Positions 20,286-30,033 of a stretch of 64,000 nucleotides of DNA are shown here, piece by piece. The position numbers and the translations under genes were made by a program. Within the stretch, counting starts at the first letter, position 1, and each line of letters starts with the position of its first letter. The stretch spans positions 47,082-111,081 of the forward strand of contig NZ_VXCP01000004.1 in assembly GCF_011355085.1 (NCBI RefSeq), given 5' to 3'. This DNA is from Pseudomonas akapageensis. Lineage in GTDB: Bacteria; Pseudomonadota; Gammaproteobacteria; Pseudomonadales; Pseudomonadaceae. The notes beneath the pieces were generated by a model. It was not told the origin of the DNA, did no database searches, and worked only from the letters and a program-made list of their open reading frames with translations.

Positions 20286-22610
20286 ATGAACGAGCGCCTG
20301 ATCGACAACCTGCAACCACGGCCACGCCTGTGGCTGGGCAGCATTGAGTTCAGCGCGTTCGAACCGCGTAACGGCCGGATGCAGCGCTACGTTCAGCATC
20401 GCGCCGCACTGGCCTTCGGTTACGCCGGGGAATACGTCAGCAGCGCAAGAAATGGCGTGATCCTCAAACACCAGGACCACGAAACCTTGCGCATCCAGCG
20501 CCAACCCGTCGCTGAAAAGGCCCTGCGCGAAACCCTGCAGAAAATCGGCTTCAAGATTGCTACCCGGCAAAGCAAGGCGTTGCCCGAAAGCGCCGGCGAC
20601 CTGTTCGAACTGCCCAGTGACGGTGCCTGGCTGAGGTTTATCCTCAACGACCTGCCCGGCTTGCGCGAACGGGGCTGGGAAATCGAGTACGCCGAGGATT
20701 TTGCCTTCGACCTGACCCCGGTGGATGACTGGTACGCGGTCATCGACGAAGCCCCGGAACGCGACTGGTTCGACCTGGAACTGGGCATCGTGGTCAACGG
20801 CGAGCGGCTGAGCCTGTTGCCGATTCTACTGAACCTGCTGCGCACCCACCCGGAACTGCTCAACCAGGCCATGCTGGCCAAGCGCCGGGACGACGAACAG
20901 ATCCTGGTACCGATCCACCACACCCACAATGCCCGCACGCGCCCGTTGCAAGTTGCCCTGCCCTACGGTCGCTTGAAGCCGGTGCTGGCCACGCTGGGTG
21001 ACTTCTACATGCGCGAGCCGGGTGAAGTCGCCCTGCGCCTGCCGACGCCCGACGCCACCCGGCTCAACGGGTTGCAGGACATTCCCCTGACCTGGGAAGG
21101 CGGCGAACGGGTCCGCAGCCTGGCCGAACGGCTGCGCGATATCCGCACCCAACCGGCGCAAATTCCCGAAGGCCTGAATGCCACCCTGCGCCACTATCAG
21201 GTCGAAGGCCTGAGCTGGATGCAAGCCCTGCGCGAACTGGAAGTCGGTGGCATCCTGGCCGACGACATGGGCCTGGGCAAAACCCTGCAGACCCTGGCTC
21301 ACCTGTTGACGGAAAAGAACGCCGGGCGCCTGGACCGGCCCGCCATGGTGGTCATGCCCACCAGCCTGATTCCCAACTGGCAGGACGAGGCCGAGCGCTT
21401 CGCCCCCGGGCTGCGGGTGCTGGCCCTGCATGGTGTCGGTCGCAAGAAATACTTCGATCAACTGCAGGACTACGACCTGCTGCTGACCACCTACGCGCTA
21501 CTGCCCAAGGACATCGAACGGCTCAAGCCGCTGGCCCTGCACGTCCTCATCCTGGACGAAGCCCAGTACATCAAGACCCCCGATAGCAAGGCCGCCCAGG
21601 CCGCCCGCCAGCTCAACGCCCGCCAGCGCCTGTGCCTGAGCGGCACGCCGCTGGAAAACCACCTGGGCGAACTGTGGTCGCTGTTTCACTTTCTCTTGCC
21701 AGGCTGGCTTGGCGACAGCAAGGCATTCAACCGCGATTACCGGGTGCCTATCGAGCGCCAGGGCAACGACGAGCGCCTGCAACACCTGAACGCGCGCATC
21801 AAGCCGTTCCTGCTGCGCCGGACCAAGGAACAGGTGGCCACCGAGCTGCCGGCCAAGACCGAGATGATCCACTGGGTCGAACTCACCGACGCCCAGCGCG
21901 ATGTCTACGAAACGATGCGCCTGGCCATGGACCAGAAAGTCCGCGCCGAAATCACCCGCAAGGGCGTGGCCCGCAGCCAGATCATCATTCTCGAAGCCCT
22001 ACTGAAACTGCGCCAGGTGTGCTGTGACCTGCGCCTGGTCAACAGCAGTGCCTCGACCGTTCGCGGCAGCAGTTCGGGCAAGCTCGGCAGCCTGCTGGAA
22101 ATGCTCGACGAACTGATCGCCGAAGGCCGTCGGATCCTGTTGTTTTCCCAATTCACGTCCATGCTCGCGCTGATCGAGGCAGAGTTGCAGCAACGCGGGA
22201 TCGACTATGCCATCCTCACGGGCGAAACCCGCGACCGCCGCGCGCCGGTGCACGATTTCCAGAGCGGCAAGCTACAGATTTTCCTGATCAGCCTCAAGGC
22301 CGGCGGCGTCGGCCTCAACCTGACCGCCGCCGACACGGTGATCCATTACGACCCCTGGTGGAACCCGGCTGCCGAGCACCAGGCCACCGACCGCGCCTAT
22401 CGCATCGGCCAGGAAAAGCCGGTGTTCGTCTACAAACTGATTACGCGGGGGACGGTCGAGGAGAAGATCCAGCATTTGCAGCAGGAGAAATCGGCGTTGG
22501 CAGCGGGTGTGCTGGATGGGCGTCAGGCGGGGGACTGGAAGCTGCAGGCGGATGACATTGAAGCGTTGTTTGCGCCGTTGCCCGGAAGGCGGCGGCACAA
22601 GCATTCCTGA
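20286..22610 (+). CDS. SNF2-family helicase/ATPase lacking a SWIM domain
   Basis: 774 residues. An N-terminal SNF2-associated region (1-290) is followed by both RecA lobes: Walker A DDMGLGKT near 328, DEAQ near 423, SGTPLEN, and motif VI QATDRAYRIGQ near 700. It resembles bacterial SWI2/SNF2 translocases (RapA/YwqA type) that remodel protein-DNA or polymerase complexes. It begins where the homologous domain of the next helicase begins, without the about 330-residue N-terminal part that carries the SWIM zinc finger. ATG is one base after the csiV stop, with AAGGTGA inside csiV as ribosome site. The function is not known. Confidence 0.85.
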   Translation: MNERLIDNLQPRPRLWLGSIEFSAFEPRNGRMQRYVQHRAALAFGYAGEYVSSARNGVILKHQDHETLRIQRQPVAEKALRETLQKIGFKIATRQSKALPESAGDLFELPSDGAWLRFILNDLPGLRERGWEIEYAEDFAFDLTPVDDWYAVIDEAPERDWFDLELGIVVNGERLSLLPILLNLLRTHPELLNQAMLAKRRDDEQILVPIHHTHNARTRPLQVALPYGRLKPVLATLGDFYMREPGEVALRLPTPDATRLNGLQDIPLTWEGGERVRSLAERLRDIRTQPAQIPEGLNATLRHYQVEGLSWMQALRELEVGGILADDMGLGKTLQTLAHLLTEKNAGRLDRPAMVVMPTSLIPNWQDEAERFAPGLRVLALHGVGRKKYFDQLQDYDLLLTTYALLPKDIERLKPLALHVLILDEAQYIKTPDSKAAQAARQLNARQRLCLSGTPLENHLGELWSLFHFLLPGWLGDSKAFNRDYRVPIERQGNDERLQHLNARIKPFLLRRTKEQVATELPAKTEMIHWVELTDAQRDVYETMRLAMDQKVRAEITRKGVARSQIIILEALLKLRQVCCDLRLVNSSASTVRGSSSGKLGSLLEMLDELIAEGRRILLFSQFTSMLALIEAELQQRGIDYAILTGETRDRRAPVHDFQSGKLQIFLISLKAGGVGLNLTAADTVIHYDPWWNPAAEHQATDRAYRIGQEKPVFVYKLITRGTVEEKIQHLQQEKSALAAGVLDGRQAGDWKLQADDIEALFAPLPGRRRHKHS

Positions 22611-22618
22611 GCATTGCA

Positions 22619-22711
22619 GGGCCGGCCTCATCGCTGGCAAGCCAGCTCCCACAGTGGTTGTGCAGTGTACATAGAACATGTGGGAGCTGGCTCGCCAGCG
22701 ATGAGGTCGGC
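22619..22711. repeat. REPIN of the GTGGGAGC family (copy 1)
   Basis: Inverted arms GCCTCATCGCTGGCAAGCCAG/GCTCCCACA and TGTGGGAGC/TGGCTCGCCAGCGATGAGG, separated by about 27 bases. It lies between the stops of the two convergent SNF2 helicases. Confidence 0.85.
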
Positions 22712-22725
22712 ACTACCTCCAGCCG

Positions 22726-25700
22726 TCAGCCTTTCAACACCGGCAATGGAGCAAATAACGCATCTATATCATGCGACTCCAGTGCCCAGCCTTTTGTCAT
22801 TCCTCCTTCCAGCACTCCCGCCGCCAAATCAGCCTTCTTCTGTTGCAGTTGCTGAATTTTCTCTTCAACAGTGCCTCGGGCAATGAGCTTGTAAACGAAC
22901 ACCGGCTTGTCCTGACCAATACGATAAGCCCGATCCGTCGCCTGATTTTCTACAGCCGGGTTCCACCAGGGGTCGTAGTGAATCACCGTGTCGGCGGCGG
23001 TCAGGTTCAGACCAGTCCCGCCCGCCTTCAAGCTGATCAGGAACAGCTGCGTCATGCCCCCCTGAAACTGCTTCACAGGAGTGCGCCGATCGTCTGTTTC
23101 GCCCGTCAGGATGGAATAAGCGAGATCACGCTTTTGAAGCTCCTCTTCAATCAGTGCGAGCATCGACGTGAATTGGGAAAACAATAGAATTCGACGCCCC
23201 TCGGCAACCAGCTCATCGAGCATTTGCATCAGGCTTTCGATTTTTCCAGCACCCGAGCGCGCCGCTTTAGTGGAAGGAATGCTCTTGACCAGGCGCAGGT
23301 CACAACACACCTGACGCAATTTGAGTAACGCTTCAAGAATGACGATCTGACTGCGGCCTATACCGATACGATTGATTTCGTCCCGGACTTTCTGGTCCAT
23401 GGCCACTCGAACCGTTTCATAGACATCCCGCTGCGCGTCGCTCAGCTCGACCCAATGGATGATTTCGGTTTTTGCCGGCAACTCACTTGCGACCAGCTCC
23501 TTCGTGCGCCTGAGCATGAATGGCTTGATACGTGCCACCAAATGCTGCAAACGCACACGATCGCCGTGCTTTTCGATGGGCGTGCGATAGTTGCGATTGA
23601 ATGTTTTGCTGTCGCCCAGCCATCCCGGCAGCAATAAATGGAACAACGACCAGAGCTCGCCCAGGTGGTTTTCCAGCGGAGTACCCGATAGACATAAACG
23701 TTGTCGGGCCTCCAATTGTCTAGCTGCCTGAGCAGCCTTGCTGATCGGATTCTTGATGTTCTGAGCTTCATCCAGAATCAGCACGCTCCAGGTATGCTGG
23801 CCTAAGGTTTCGAGATCTCTCGGCAACAAGGCATAGGTTGTCAAAATCACATCGAATTCAGAAAAGCGAGTGAAATCCTTCTGCCGATTGCTGCCATGAA
23901 GCGCCAGAACGCTTAGCTGCGGCGTAAAGCGCAATGCTTCATCGAGCCAGTTGGGAATCAGGCTGGTCGGCATGACCACCAGGGCTGGTCGATCTAGGCG
24001 CCCCGCCTGTTTTTCACAAAGCAGGTGCGCAAGGGCCTGCAACGTCTTGCCCAAGCCCATGTCATCGCCAAGAATGCCGCCCACTTCAAGTTGGCGCAGC
24101 GTCTGCATCCAGTTCAAGCCTTCGAGCTGGTAGGGGCGCAGTGTCGCATTGAGCCCTGTCGGTGCTGCAATGTGACTGCCCGTAGATGCACGAAGACGCC
24201 TGGCAAACTCGCGCAGGCGCTCGCCCCCGTTCCATGCCATCGGCAAGCGATCCAGGGCGCTGAGGCGAGCAGCATCCGGTGCATTCAGACGTAGCGAGCG
24301 TCCTTGGTGCTCCCCTAGATAAAGCTCGCCAAGCATTGCCATCAGCATCTTGACCCTCGCGTAGGGCAACGCGACCTTCAAGCTGCCTTTTCCTAACCGC
24401 CAGATGTTCAGATCAATCATCAGGTGCTCATCGTCACGACGACTGGCCAGCGCGCCAGGCTCCACCAGGTCCGGGCGGCTGCGCATCAAATGCAGCACGA
24501 TGGGTAGCAGACTATGCCGCTCCCCATTGACGACAATACCCAGCTCCAGATCAAACCATTCGTGCGCCGGTGACTCCTCGATATCCGCGTACCACTGCTC
24601 CACCGCCTGGAGGTCGAAATGAAAGTTGCGGTGAATGTCGACCTGCCAACCTTCCCCTCGAAGCACCGGCAAATGAGTTTCCATGAAGGCAAGCCAATGC
24701 TCGTCGTCCCCTAGCTCGAACAACTCACCAGCATTGTCAGGGAGCGCGCTACTCTTTTTACGGAACGCTTTAAAGCCCAATTGCTGCAAGCGCTCGCGCA
24801 GTGCTTTCTCGATTGCCGATTGACGCTGGATGCGCTGGATTTCATCATCGCGTACAGCCACAAGCTCTGCGGAGCCTTTCACTGCCACCTGCCCCGCATA
24901 GGTAAACAGCAGGCCAGCGTGATGCTGCACCCGGTCCTTTTCACGCCAGGATTTGGGGTCATAACTGCCCAGCGTAAGCCGAGCTTGCGGCTCAATGCTG
25001 TCAATTATTCGCGCACTCAATGCTTCCGGAGGTGGGATGCGGGTATCACGCAACTGTAGGCGATGGCCGAGCAACATGGCCATGCGCGCCGGAACTTCTG
25101 GTGCCAAGGTGATGTGGCAAGCGGTTTTATCATCGAAATCATGAAGTAACCGCCCTACCTCATGAGTCTGCTTATCGAGATAGTAGAGCGGCTCTACCGC
25201 AACCACCTGAGCGACTGATCCGTCAGGGTACAACCACTGCCCCCGATACGCGCCGCCCTGCTCTTTGATCCAGGCAAAAGTACCCTGTCTACTTTCACCA
25301 ATAACCAACGGCTGCTCGCCGAAATCAAGATATGCACGTGAGGTTTGTACAGCTCGCTCAAGGATATCCGCCCCCATGCTTCCCACAAGGGGATGCGCCG
25401 GGCGATAGTTATTGGCACGTGCAGCCACCAGCAAACGCGCAATCCTTATATCCGACTCAAGCAAGTGCCTGGGTTGACGCAGCAACATTTCATCGATTGC
25501 AAAAACGGATTTGATATCCCGCAGGCTGCCGTCCTTGAGTTGACGCCCCTTGTACAAATTCAATGTCCAATGGCCTGGCTGGGTGTACTCGGGAATGAGT
25601 CTGTAGAGCAGCCTGTCGCTGACATTTGCCGGATAGGCCTGGTCATCGGTCATCGGAGTGGGGAAGTCGCTGATCCAGCTTTCCAACGCACGATTCAGAG

Positions 25701-26016
25701 TAGTGGGATGTGGGCTGCTTTCACCCTGCTCACCTGGACTCTGCAAGTAAAACATGACGGCGGCGCAATGCTTGCAATCACTGATTACGGGACAGGAGCA
25801 GGAGAAGTCCAATATTGGCGCATCGCCTGGTACAAGCACCGAGATGCTCTGCTCATAGCGATTACCATTGGACCCCATGCACGTGGCATGGATAGCCGAG
25901 TCAGATATCTCGATGATATCCACGCGATTTTGCATGGCATACCCACGACCTCGCTCGAGGGCTCTGCGAGAGAAGTCGTCTTCCCATGGTGAGTTGAGAA
26001 ATTGCTGCAAGCTCAC
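22726..26016 (-). CDS. SWIM zinc-finger SNF2-family helicase/ATPase
   Basis: 1096 residues from the GTG at 26016, which has AGG nine bases upstream; an in-frame TTG at 26037 would add seven residues. Near residues 73-83 the SWIM signature CxCx5CxH is complete (CSCPVISDCKH). The SNF2 core follows with Walker A DDMGLGKT near 650, DEAQ, SGTPLEN and QATDRAYRIGQ. The C-terminal 770 residues align along their whole length with the convergent 774-residue helicase. GC content and codon use look clearly lower than in neighbours, and REPINs sit within 40 bases on both sides, which suggests acquisition. Likely a nucleic-acid translocase; partner unknown. Confidence 0.85.
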   Translation of the reverse strand: MSLQQFLNSPWEDDFSRRALERGRGYAMQNRVDIIEISDSAIHATCMGSNGNRYEQSISVLVPGDAPILDFSCSCPVISDCKHCAAVMFYLQSPGEQGESSPHPTTLNRALESWISDFPTPMTDDQAYPANVSDRLLYRLIPEYTQPGHWTLNLYKGRQLKDGSLRDIKSVFAIDEMLLRQPRHLLESDIRIARLLVAARANNYRPAHPLVGSMGADILERAVQTSRAYLDFGEQPLVIGESRQGTFAWIKEQGGAYRGQWLYPDGSVAQVVAVEPLYYLDKQTHEVGRLLHDFDDKTACHITLAPEVPARMAMLLGHRLQLRDTRIPPPEALSARIIDSIEPQARLTLGSYDPKSWREKDRVQHHAGLLFTYAGQVAVKGSAELVAVRDDEIQRIQRQSAIEKALRERLQQLGFKAFRKKSSALPDNAGELFELGDDEHWLAFMETHLPVLRGEGWQVDIHRNFHFDLQAVEQWYADIEESPAHEWFDLELGIVVNGERHSLLPIVLHLMRSRPDLVEPGALASRRDDEHLMIDLNIWRLGKGSLKVALPYARVKMLMAMLGELYLGEHQGRSLRLNAPDAARLSALDRLPMAWNGGERLREFARRLRASTGSHIAAPTGLNATLRPYQLEGLNWMQTLRQLEVGGILGDDMGLGKTLQALAHLLCEKQAGRLDRPALVVMPTSLIPNWLDEALRFTPQLSVLALHGSNRQKDFTRFSEFDVILTTYALLPRDLETLGQHTWSVLILDEAQNIKNPISKAAQAARQLEARQRLCLSGTPLENHLGELWSLFHLLLPGWLGDSKTFNRNYRTPIEKHGDRVRLQHLVARIKPFMLRRTKELVASELPAKTEIIHWVELSDAQRDVYETVRVAMDQKVRDEINRIGIGRSQIVILEALLKLRQVCCDLRLVKSIPSTKAARSGAGKIESLMQMLDELVAEGRRILLFSQFTSMLALIEEELQKRDLAYSILTGETDDRRTPVKQFQGGMTQLFLISLKAGGTGLNLTAADTVIHYDPWWNPAVENQATDRAYRIGQDKPVFVYKLIARGTVEEKIQQLQQKKADLAAGVLEGGMTKGWALESHDIDALFAPLPVLKG

Positions 26017-26048
26017 AGCCCCATTCCTATTAGTCAATAAGTGGTCTG

Positions 26049-26141
26049 GCGGGCCTCATCGCGGGCAAGACCGCTCCCACAGGGATTCTCAGGACCTGTA
26101 CGACCTCTGTGGGAGCTGGCTTGCCAGCGATGAGGCCAGCA
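26049..26141. repeat. REPIN of the GTGGGAGC family (copy 2)
   Basis: Arms GCCTCATCGCGGGCAAGACC/GCTCCCACAG and CTGTGGGAGC/TGGCTTGCCAGCGATGAGG in inverted orientation around about 25 bases. The left arm carries the GCGGGC variant and the right arm the GCTGGC variant. It lies just upstream of the SWIM helicase gene, opposite copy 1. Confidence 0.85.
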
Positions 26142-26162
26142 CAAACAACACAACTCTTTCGA

Positions 26163-26909
<747 letters not shown>

Positions 26910-27920
26910 TTAGTCGATCAACTGAGCCTCTCGCAAGGCCCCCAATGCAGCGAGCCAGCGCGGGTTCTGGCGGTACTCGGTAGAGGCATGGGCCTGCCCG
27001 CGCATGCGTGCAATGCGTGGCGAAGGCTTGACTCGCAGGCGCTGAGCGGCCGACAAGGCCAGCTCCGCCGCTGCCCGGTCATTGCAAACCAGACCCATGT
27101 CGCAGCCGGCACTCAACGCCGCCTCGATGCGGCTGGCCGCATCGCCGACCACGTGGGCACCGGCCATGGACAGGTCATCGCTGAAAATGACGCCATCGAA
27201 CTGCAACTCACCGCGCAGGATGTCCTGCAACCAGCGACGCGAGAAACCTGCCGGCTGCGCATCGACCTGTGGATAAATCACATGGGCCGGCATGACTGCC
27301 GCCAATTGCCCGCTCAAGCGTGCAAAGGGCACCAGATCGACCGCGCGAATCTGCTCCAGGCTGCGTTCGTCGGTCGGAATCGCCACATGCGAGTCCGCCT
27401 CGGCCCAGCCGTGACCAGGGAAATGCTTGCCGCAAGCCGCCATGCCCGCAGCGTTCATCCCGCGGATGAATGCGCCGGCCAACAGGGTGGCACGCTCGGG
27501 ATCGCCCTCGAAGGCGCGACTACCGACCACTGCGCTGCGCTGGTGATCCAGGTCCAGCACGGGAGCGAAACTCAGGTCCAGCCCCACCGCCAGCACTTCG
27601 GTGGCCATCAGCCAACCGCACTGTTCGGCCAGGAATTCGGCGTTGTCGTTGTCGGCAATGGCCCGCATCGCCGGCAGGCGAACGAAGCCCTGGCGCAAAC
27701 GCTGTACGCGCCCGCCTTCCTGGTCCACGGCCAGGATCAGGTCCGGGCGCACGGCGCGAATGGCTGCAGTCAGCTCGCGCACCTGGCGCGGGCTTTCGAT
27801 GTTGCGGGCAAAGATGATCAGGCCGGCCACTTCTGGCTGGCGCAGCAACTGGCGGTCTTCGGCGGTCAGCCAGGTACCGGCGATATCCACCATCAGGGAG
27901 CCTTGCAGGCTGGAACTCAT
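26910..27920 (-). CDS. nagZ: Beta-N-acetylhexosaminidase NagZ
   Basis: 336 residues, glycoside hydrolase family 3, cytoplasmic. The His-Asp dyad loop is visible as KHFPGHGWAEADSH, and the nucleophile region as VIFSDDLSMAGA. It cuts GlcNAc from muropeptides during wall recycling, the step that yields ampC-inducing products. AGGATCACCT sits in front of the ATG at 27920. It lies between the L,D-transpeptidase and phosphorylase genes, all on the minus strand with short gaps. Confidence 0.93.
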   Translation of the reverse strand: MSSSLQGSLMVDIAGTWLTAEDRQLLRQPEVAGLIIFARNIESPRQVRELTAAIRAVRPDLILAVDQEGGRVQRLRQGFVRLPAMRAIADNDNAEFLAEQCGWLMATEVLAVGLDLSFAPVLDLDHQRSAVVGSRAFEGDPERATLLAGAFIRGMNAAGMAACGKHFPGHGWAEADSHVAIPTDERSLEQIRAVDLVPFARLSGQLAAVMPAHVIYPQVDAQPAGFSRRWLQDILRGELQFDGVIFSDDLSMAGAHVVGDAASRIEAALSAGCDMGLVCNDRAAAELALSAAQRLRVKPSPRIARMRGQAHASTEYRQNPRWLAALGALREAQLID

Positions 27921-27930
27921 AGGTGATCCT

Positions 27931-28455
27931 TCAATTGAGGGGGGCACTGGCCCATTCGGGACAGGACGCCTCTTCGATCTGCACCTGGCAATGCAGCGGC
28001 ACTCGATCGAAAAGGTTCATCAGATCGGCATTGCGCATACGTACGCAGCCATGGGAACCCGCCACGCCCAGGGGTTCGCTGTCGGGCGTGCCGTGCAAAT
28101 AGATATAGCGGCGGAAAGTGTCGACCCGCCCGAGGCGATTGCGACCCGGCTCGCAACCGCTGAGCCAGAGAATGCGGGTGAGGATCCAGTCACGACCGGG
28201 AAATTGCGCGTGCAGCTCGGGCGTCCAGGTCTCCCCGGTCCAGCGTCGCCCCCTGAGGACCGCGCCTTGCGGAAGACCGGCGCCGACCTTGGCGCGAACC
28301 TGATGACGACCGCGCGGGGTACAGCCCGAGCCGTTCAATTCGCCAGGACCATTGAGCGCCGTGGAAACGGGCAGACGCACGACCAGCTTGCCGTCGGCAA
28401 AGCCATACAAGCATTGGTCGGCGATGGAAATGTGCAACAAATCTAGGATAGCCAT
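27931..28455 (-). CDS. YkuD-family L,D-transpeptidase
   Basis: 174 residues. The catalytic signature is complete: HGTPDSEPLG followed by SHGCVRMRNADLMNLFD, with the nucleophilic Cys. No signal peptide is evident, unusual for an enzyme that would act on peptidoglycan; the N-terminus MAILDLLHISIADQCLYGF already belongs to the domain. Next to nagZ, so a wall-recycling or wall-modifying role is a reasonable inference. Confidence 0.85.
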   Translation of the reverse strand: MAILDLLHISIADQCLYGFADGKLVVRLPVSTALNGPGELNGSGCTPRGRHQVRAKVGAGLPQGAVLRGRRWTGETWTPELHAQFPGRDWILTRILWLSGCEPGRNRLGRVDTFRRYIYLHGTPDSEPLGVAGSHGCVRMRNADLMNLFDRVPLHCQVQIEEASCPEWASAPLN

Positions 28456-28495
28456 GGTTGGCTAGCTTAGCCGATCAAGGGCCACCCATGCACGC

Positions 28496-29209
28496 TCAAA
28501 CCTTGGCAGAGGCCTGCGCCGAGTTGCTTTTGCTGCGCGGCCGCAACTGTGCCGCCGCCATGGCCTCGTCGGTCACCCCGCTCTCGGCGCGCATGCCGGC
28601 AGCGAGGAAAGGCACCATCAGGCGCATGACCTGCTCGATGGAGGTGTTGACCCCGAAATCGGTCTCGGCGATGGCGCGCAAGGCCTTGATACCGGACATG
28701 CTGAACGCGGCGGCACCGAGCATGAAGTGCACGCGCCAGAACAGTTCGATCGGCGGAATACGCGGGGCGGCTTCATTGACCAGCAGCATGTAGCGGCGGA
28801 AAACTTTGCCGTACATGTCTTCGAGGTAACGCCGCAGGTGCCCCTGGCTCTGACTGAAGGCCAGGCCCAGCAGGCGCATGAAAATCGACAGGTCGTTGCC
28901 GCTGCGCGGCTGCACGACCAGGGCTTGCTCGACGAGGATTTCCAGCAGTTCTTCAAGGCTTGGACGGTTTTCAGGACGCGCCTGGCGACGCTCCAGCTCG
29001 CGGTCGAGGCTGATGCAGAAAGGCCCGAGAAAGCGCGAGAAGACCGCCTGGATCAGGGCCTTCTTGGAACCGAAATGGTAATTCACAGCCGCCAGATTGA
29101 CCCCGGCCTTGCTGGTAATCAGGCGCAACGAGGTTTCAGCAAAACCTTTTTCCGCGAACAGCTGCTCGGCAGCATCGAGTATGCGTTCTACGGTTTCGGA
29201 CTGGGCCAT
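28496..29209 (-). CDS. psrA: TetR-family regulator PsrA
   Basis: 237 residues. TetR-type helix-turn-helix at about 25-50 (TSLRLITSKAGVNLAAVNYHFGSKKAL), then an all-helical ligand domain. PsrA binds long-chain fatty acids, represses beta-oxidation genes and itself, and activates rpoS in pseudomonads. ATG at 29209 is chosen since the family starts MAQSETVERIL. Two overlapping palindromes of PsrA type lie 15-41 bases upstream, consistent with autoregulation. Divergent from lexA. Confidence 0.92.
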   Translation of the reverse strand: MAQSETVERILDAAEQLFAEKGFAETSLRLITSKAGVNLAAVNYHFGSKKALIQAVFSRFLGPFCISLDRELERRQARPENRPSLEELLEILVEQALVVQPRSGNDLSIFMRLLGLAFSQSQGHLRRYLEDMYGKVFRRYMLLVNEAAPRIPPIELFWRVHFMLGAAAFSMSGIKALRAIAETDFGVNTSIEQVMRLMVPFLAAGMRAESGVTDEAMAAAQLRPRSKSNSAQASAKV

Positions 29210-29223
29210 GACTACTCCGGTGA

Positions 29224-29250
29224 CAAACACTTGTTTGAAACATACGTTTC
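29224..29250. promoter_or_regulatory. Double PsrA operator
   Basis: CAAAC-ACTT-GTTTG (29224-29237) overlaps by one base with GAAAC-ATAC-GTTTC (29237-29250). Both fit the PsrA consensus (C/G)AAAC-N2-4-GTTT(G/C) and sit directly upstream of the psrA start. Confidence 0.85.
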
Positions 29251-29369
29251 ATACCGCCCTTTTGTCAAGCCTGCCGGCCGTTTTATGGCTGCCCGGTCAC
29301 ATATTTAACCATATAAAACGTGGGCTGTTGCCAACCTTGCGAGAAAGGAGGATTGCCAAGGCCAACATA

Positions 29370-29404
29370 CTGTATATAATTCCAGTCACTGTATAAAAAG
29401 ACAG
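29370..29404. promoter_or_regulatory. Two LexA boxes upstream of lexA
   Basis: CTGTATATAATTCCAG (29370-29385) and CTGTATAAAAAGACAG (29389-29404) are both CTG-N10-CAG, separated by three bases and ending 10 bases before the lexA ATG. LexA bound here would block lexA-sulA transcription. Confidence 0.92.
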
Positions 29405-29414
29405 AGCGATCGAC

Positions 29415-30023
29415 ATGCTAAAACTGACGCCACGCCAAGCTGAGATTCTGGCTTTTATCAAGCGCTGCCTGGAAGACAACGGCTTCCCGCCAACCCGCGC
29501 GGAAATTGCCCAGGAGCTGGGCTTCAAGTCGCCCAATGCCGCCGAAGAGCACCTCAAGGCGCTGGCCCGCAAGGGTGCGATCGAAATGACCCCGGGGGCC
29601 TCGCGCGGCATCCGCATTCCCGGTTTCGAGGCCAAGCCCGAAGAGACCGGCCTGCCGATCATCGGCCGGGTCGCTGCCGGCGCGCCGATTCTTGCCCAGC
29701 AACATATCGAAGAATCCTGCAACATCAACCCGGCCTTCTTCCACCCACAGGCCGATTACCTGCTGCGCGTCCACGGCATGAGCATGAAGGATGTCGGTAT
29801 CTTCGACGGCGACCTGCTGGCGGTGCACACCTGCCGCGAGGCTCGTAATGGCCAGATTGTGGTCGCACGCATCGGCGACGAAGTGACGGTCAAACGCTTC
29901 AAGCGTGAAGGCAGCAAAGTCTGGCTGTTGGCAGAAAACCCTGAATTCGCCCCTATCGAAGTCAACTTGAAAGACCAGGAGTTGGTGATCGAGGGCTTGA
30001 GCGTCGGCGTCATTCGCCGCTAA
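29415..30023 (+). CDS. lexA: SOS repressor LexA
   Basis: 202 residues. Winged helix at 1-65 with recognition helix around [22 protein letters not shown]; self-cleavage bond A88-G89 in RVAAGAP; catalytic serine S123 (HGMSMKD) and lysine K160 (EVTVKRF). RecA filaments trigger its autocleavage, releasing SOS genes. It is autoregulated through the two boxes just upstream. sulA follows after 10 bases. Confidence 0.96.
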   Translation: MLKLTPRQAEILAFIKRCLEDNGFPPTRAEIAQELGFKSPNAAEEHLKALARKGAIEMTPGASRGIRIPGFEAKPEETGLPIIGRVAAGAPILAQQHIEESCNINPAFFHPQADYLLRVHGMSMKDVGIFDGDLLAVHTCREARNGQIVVARIGDEVTVKRFKREGSKVWLLAENPEFAPIEVNLKDQELVIEGLSVGVIRR

Positions 30024-30033
30024 AGGAGGCGTC

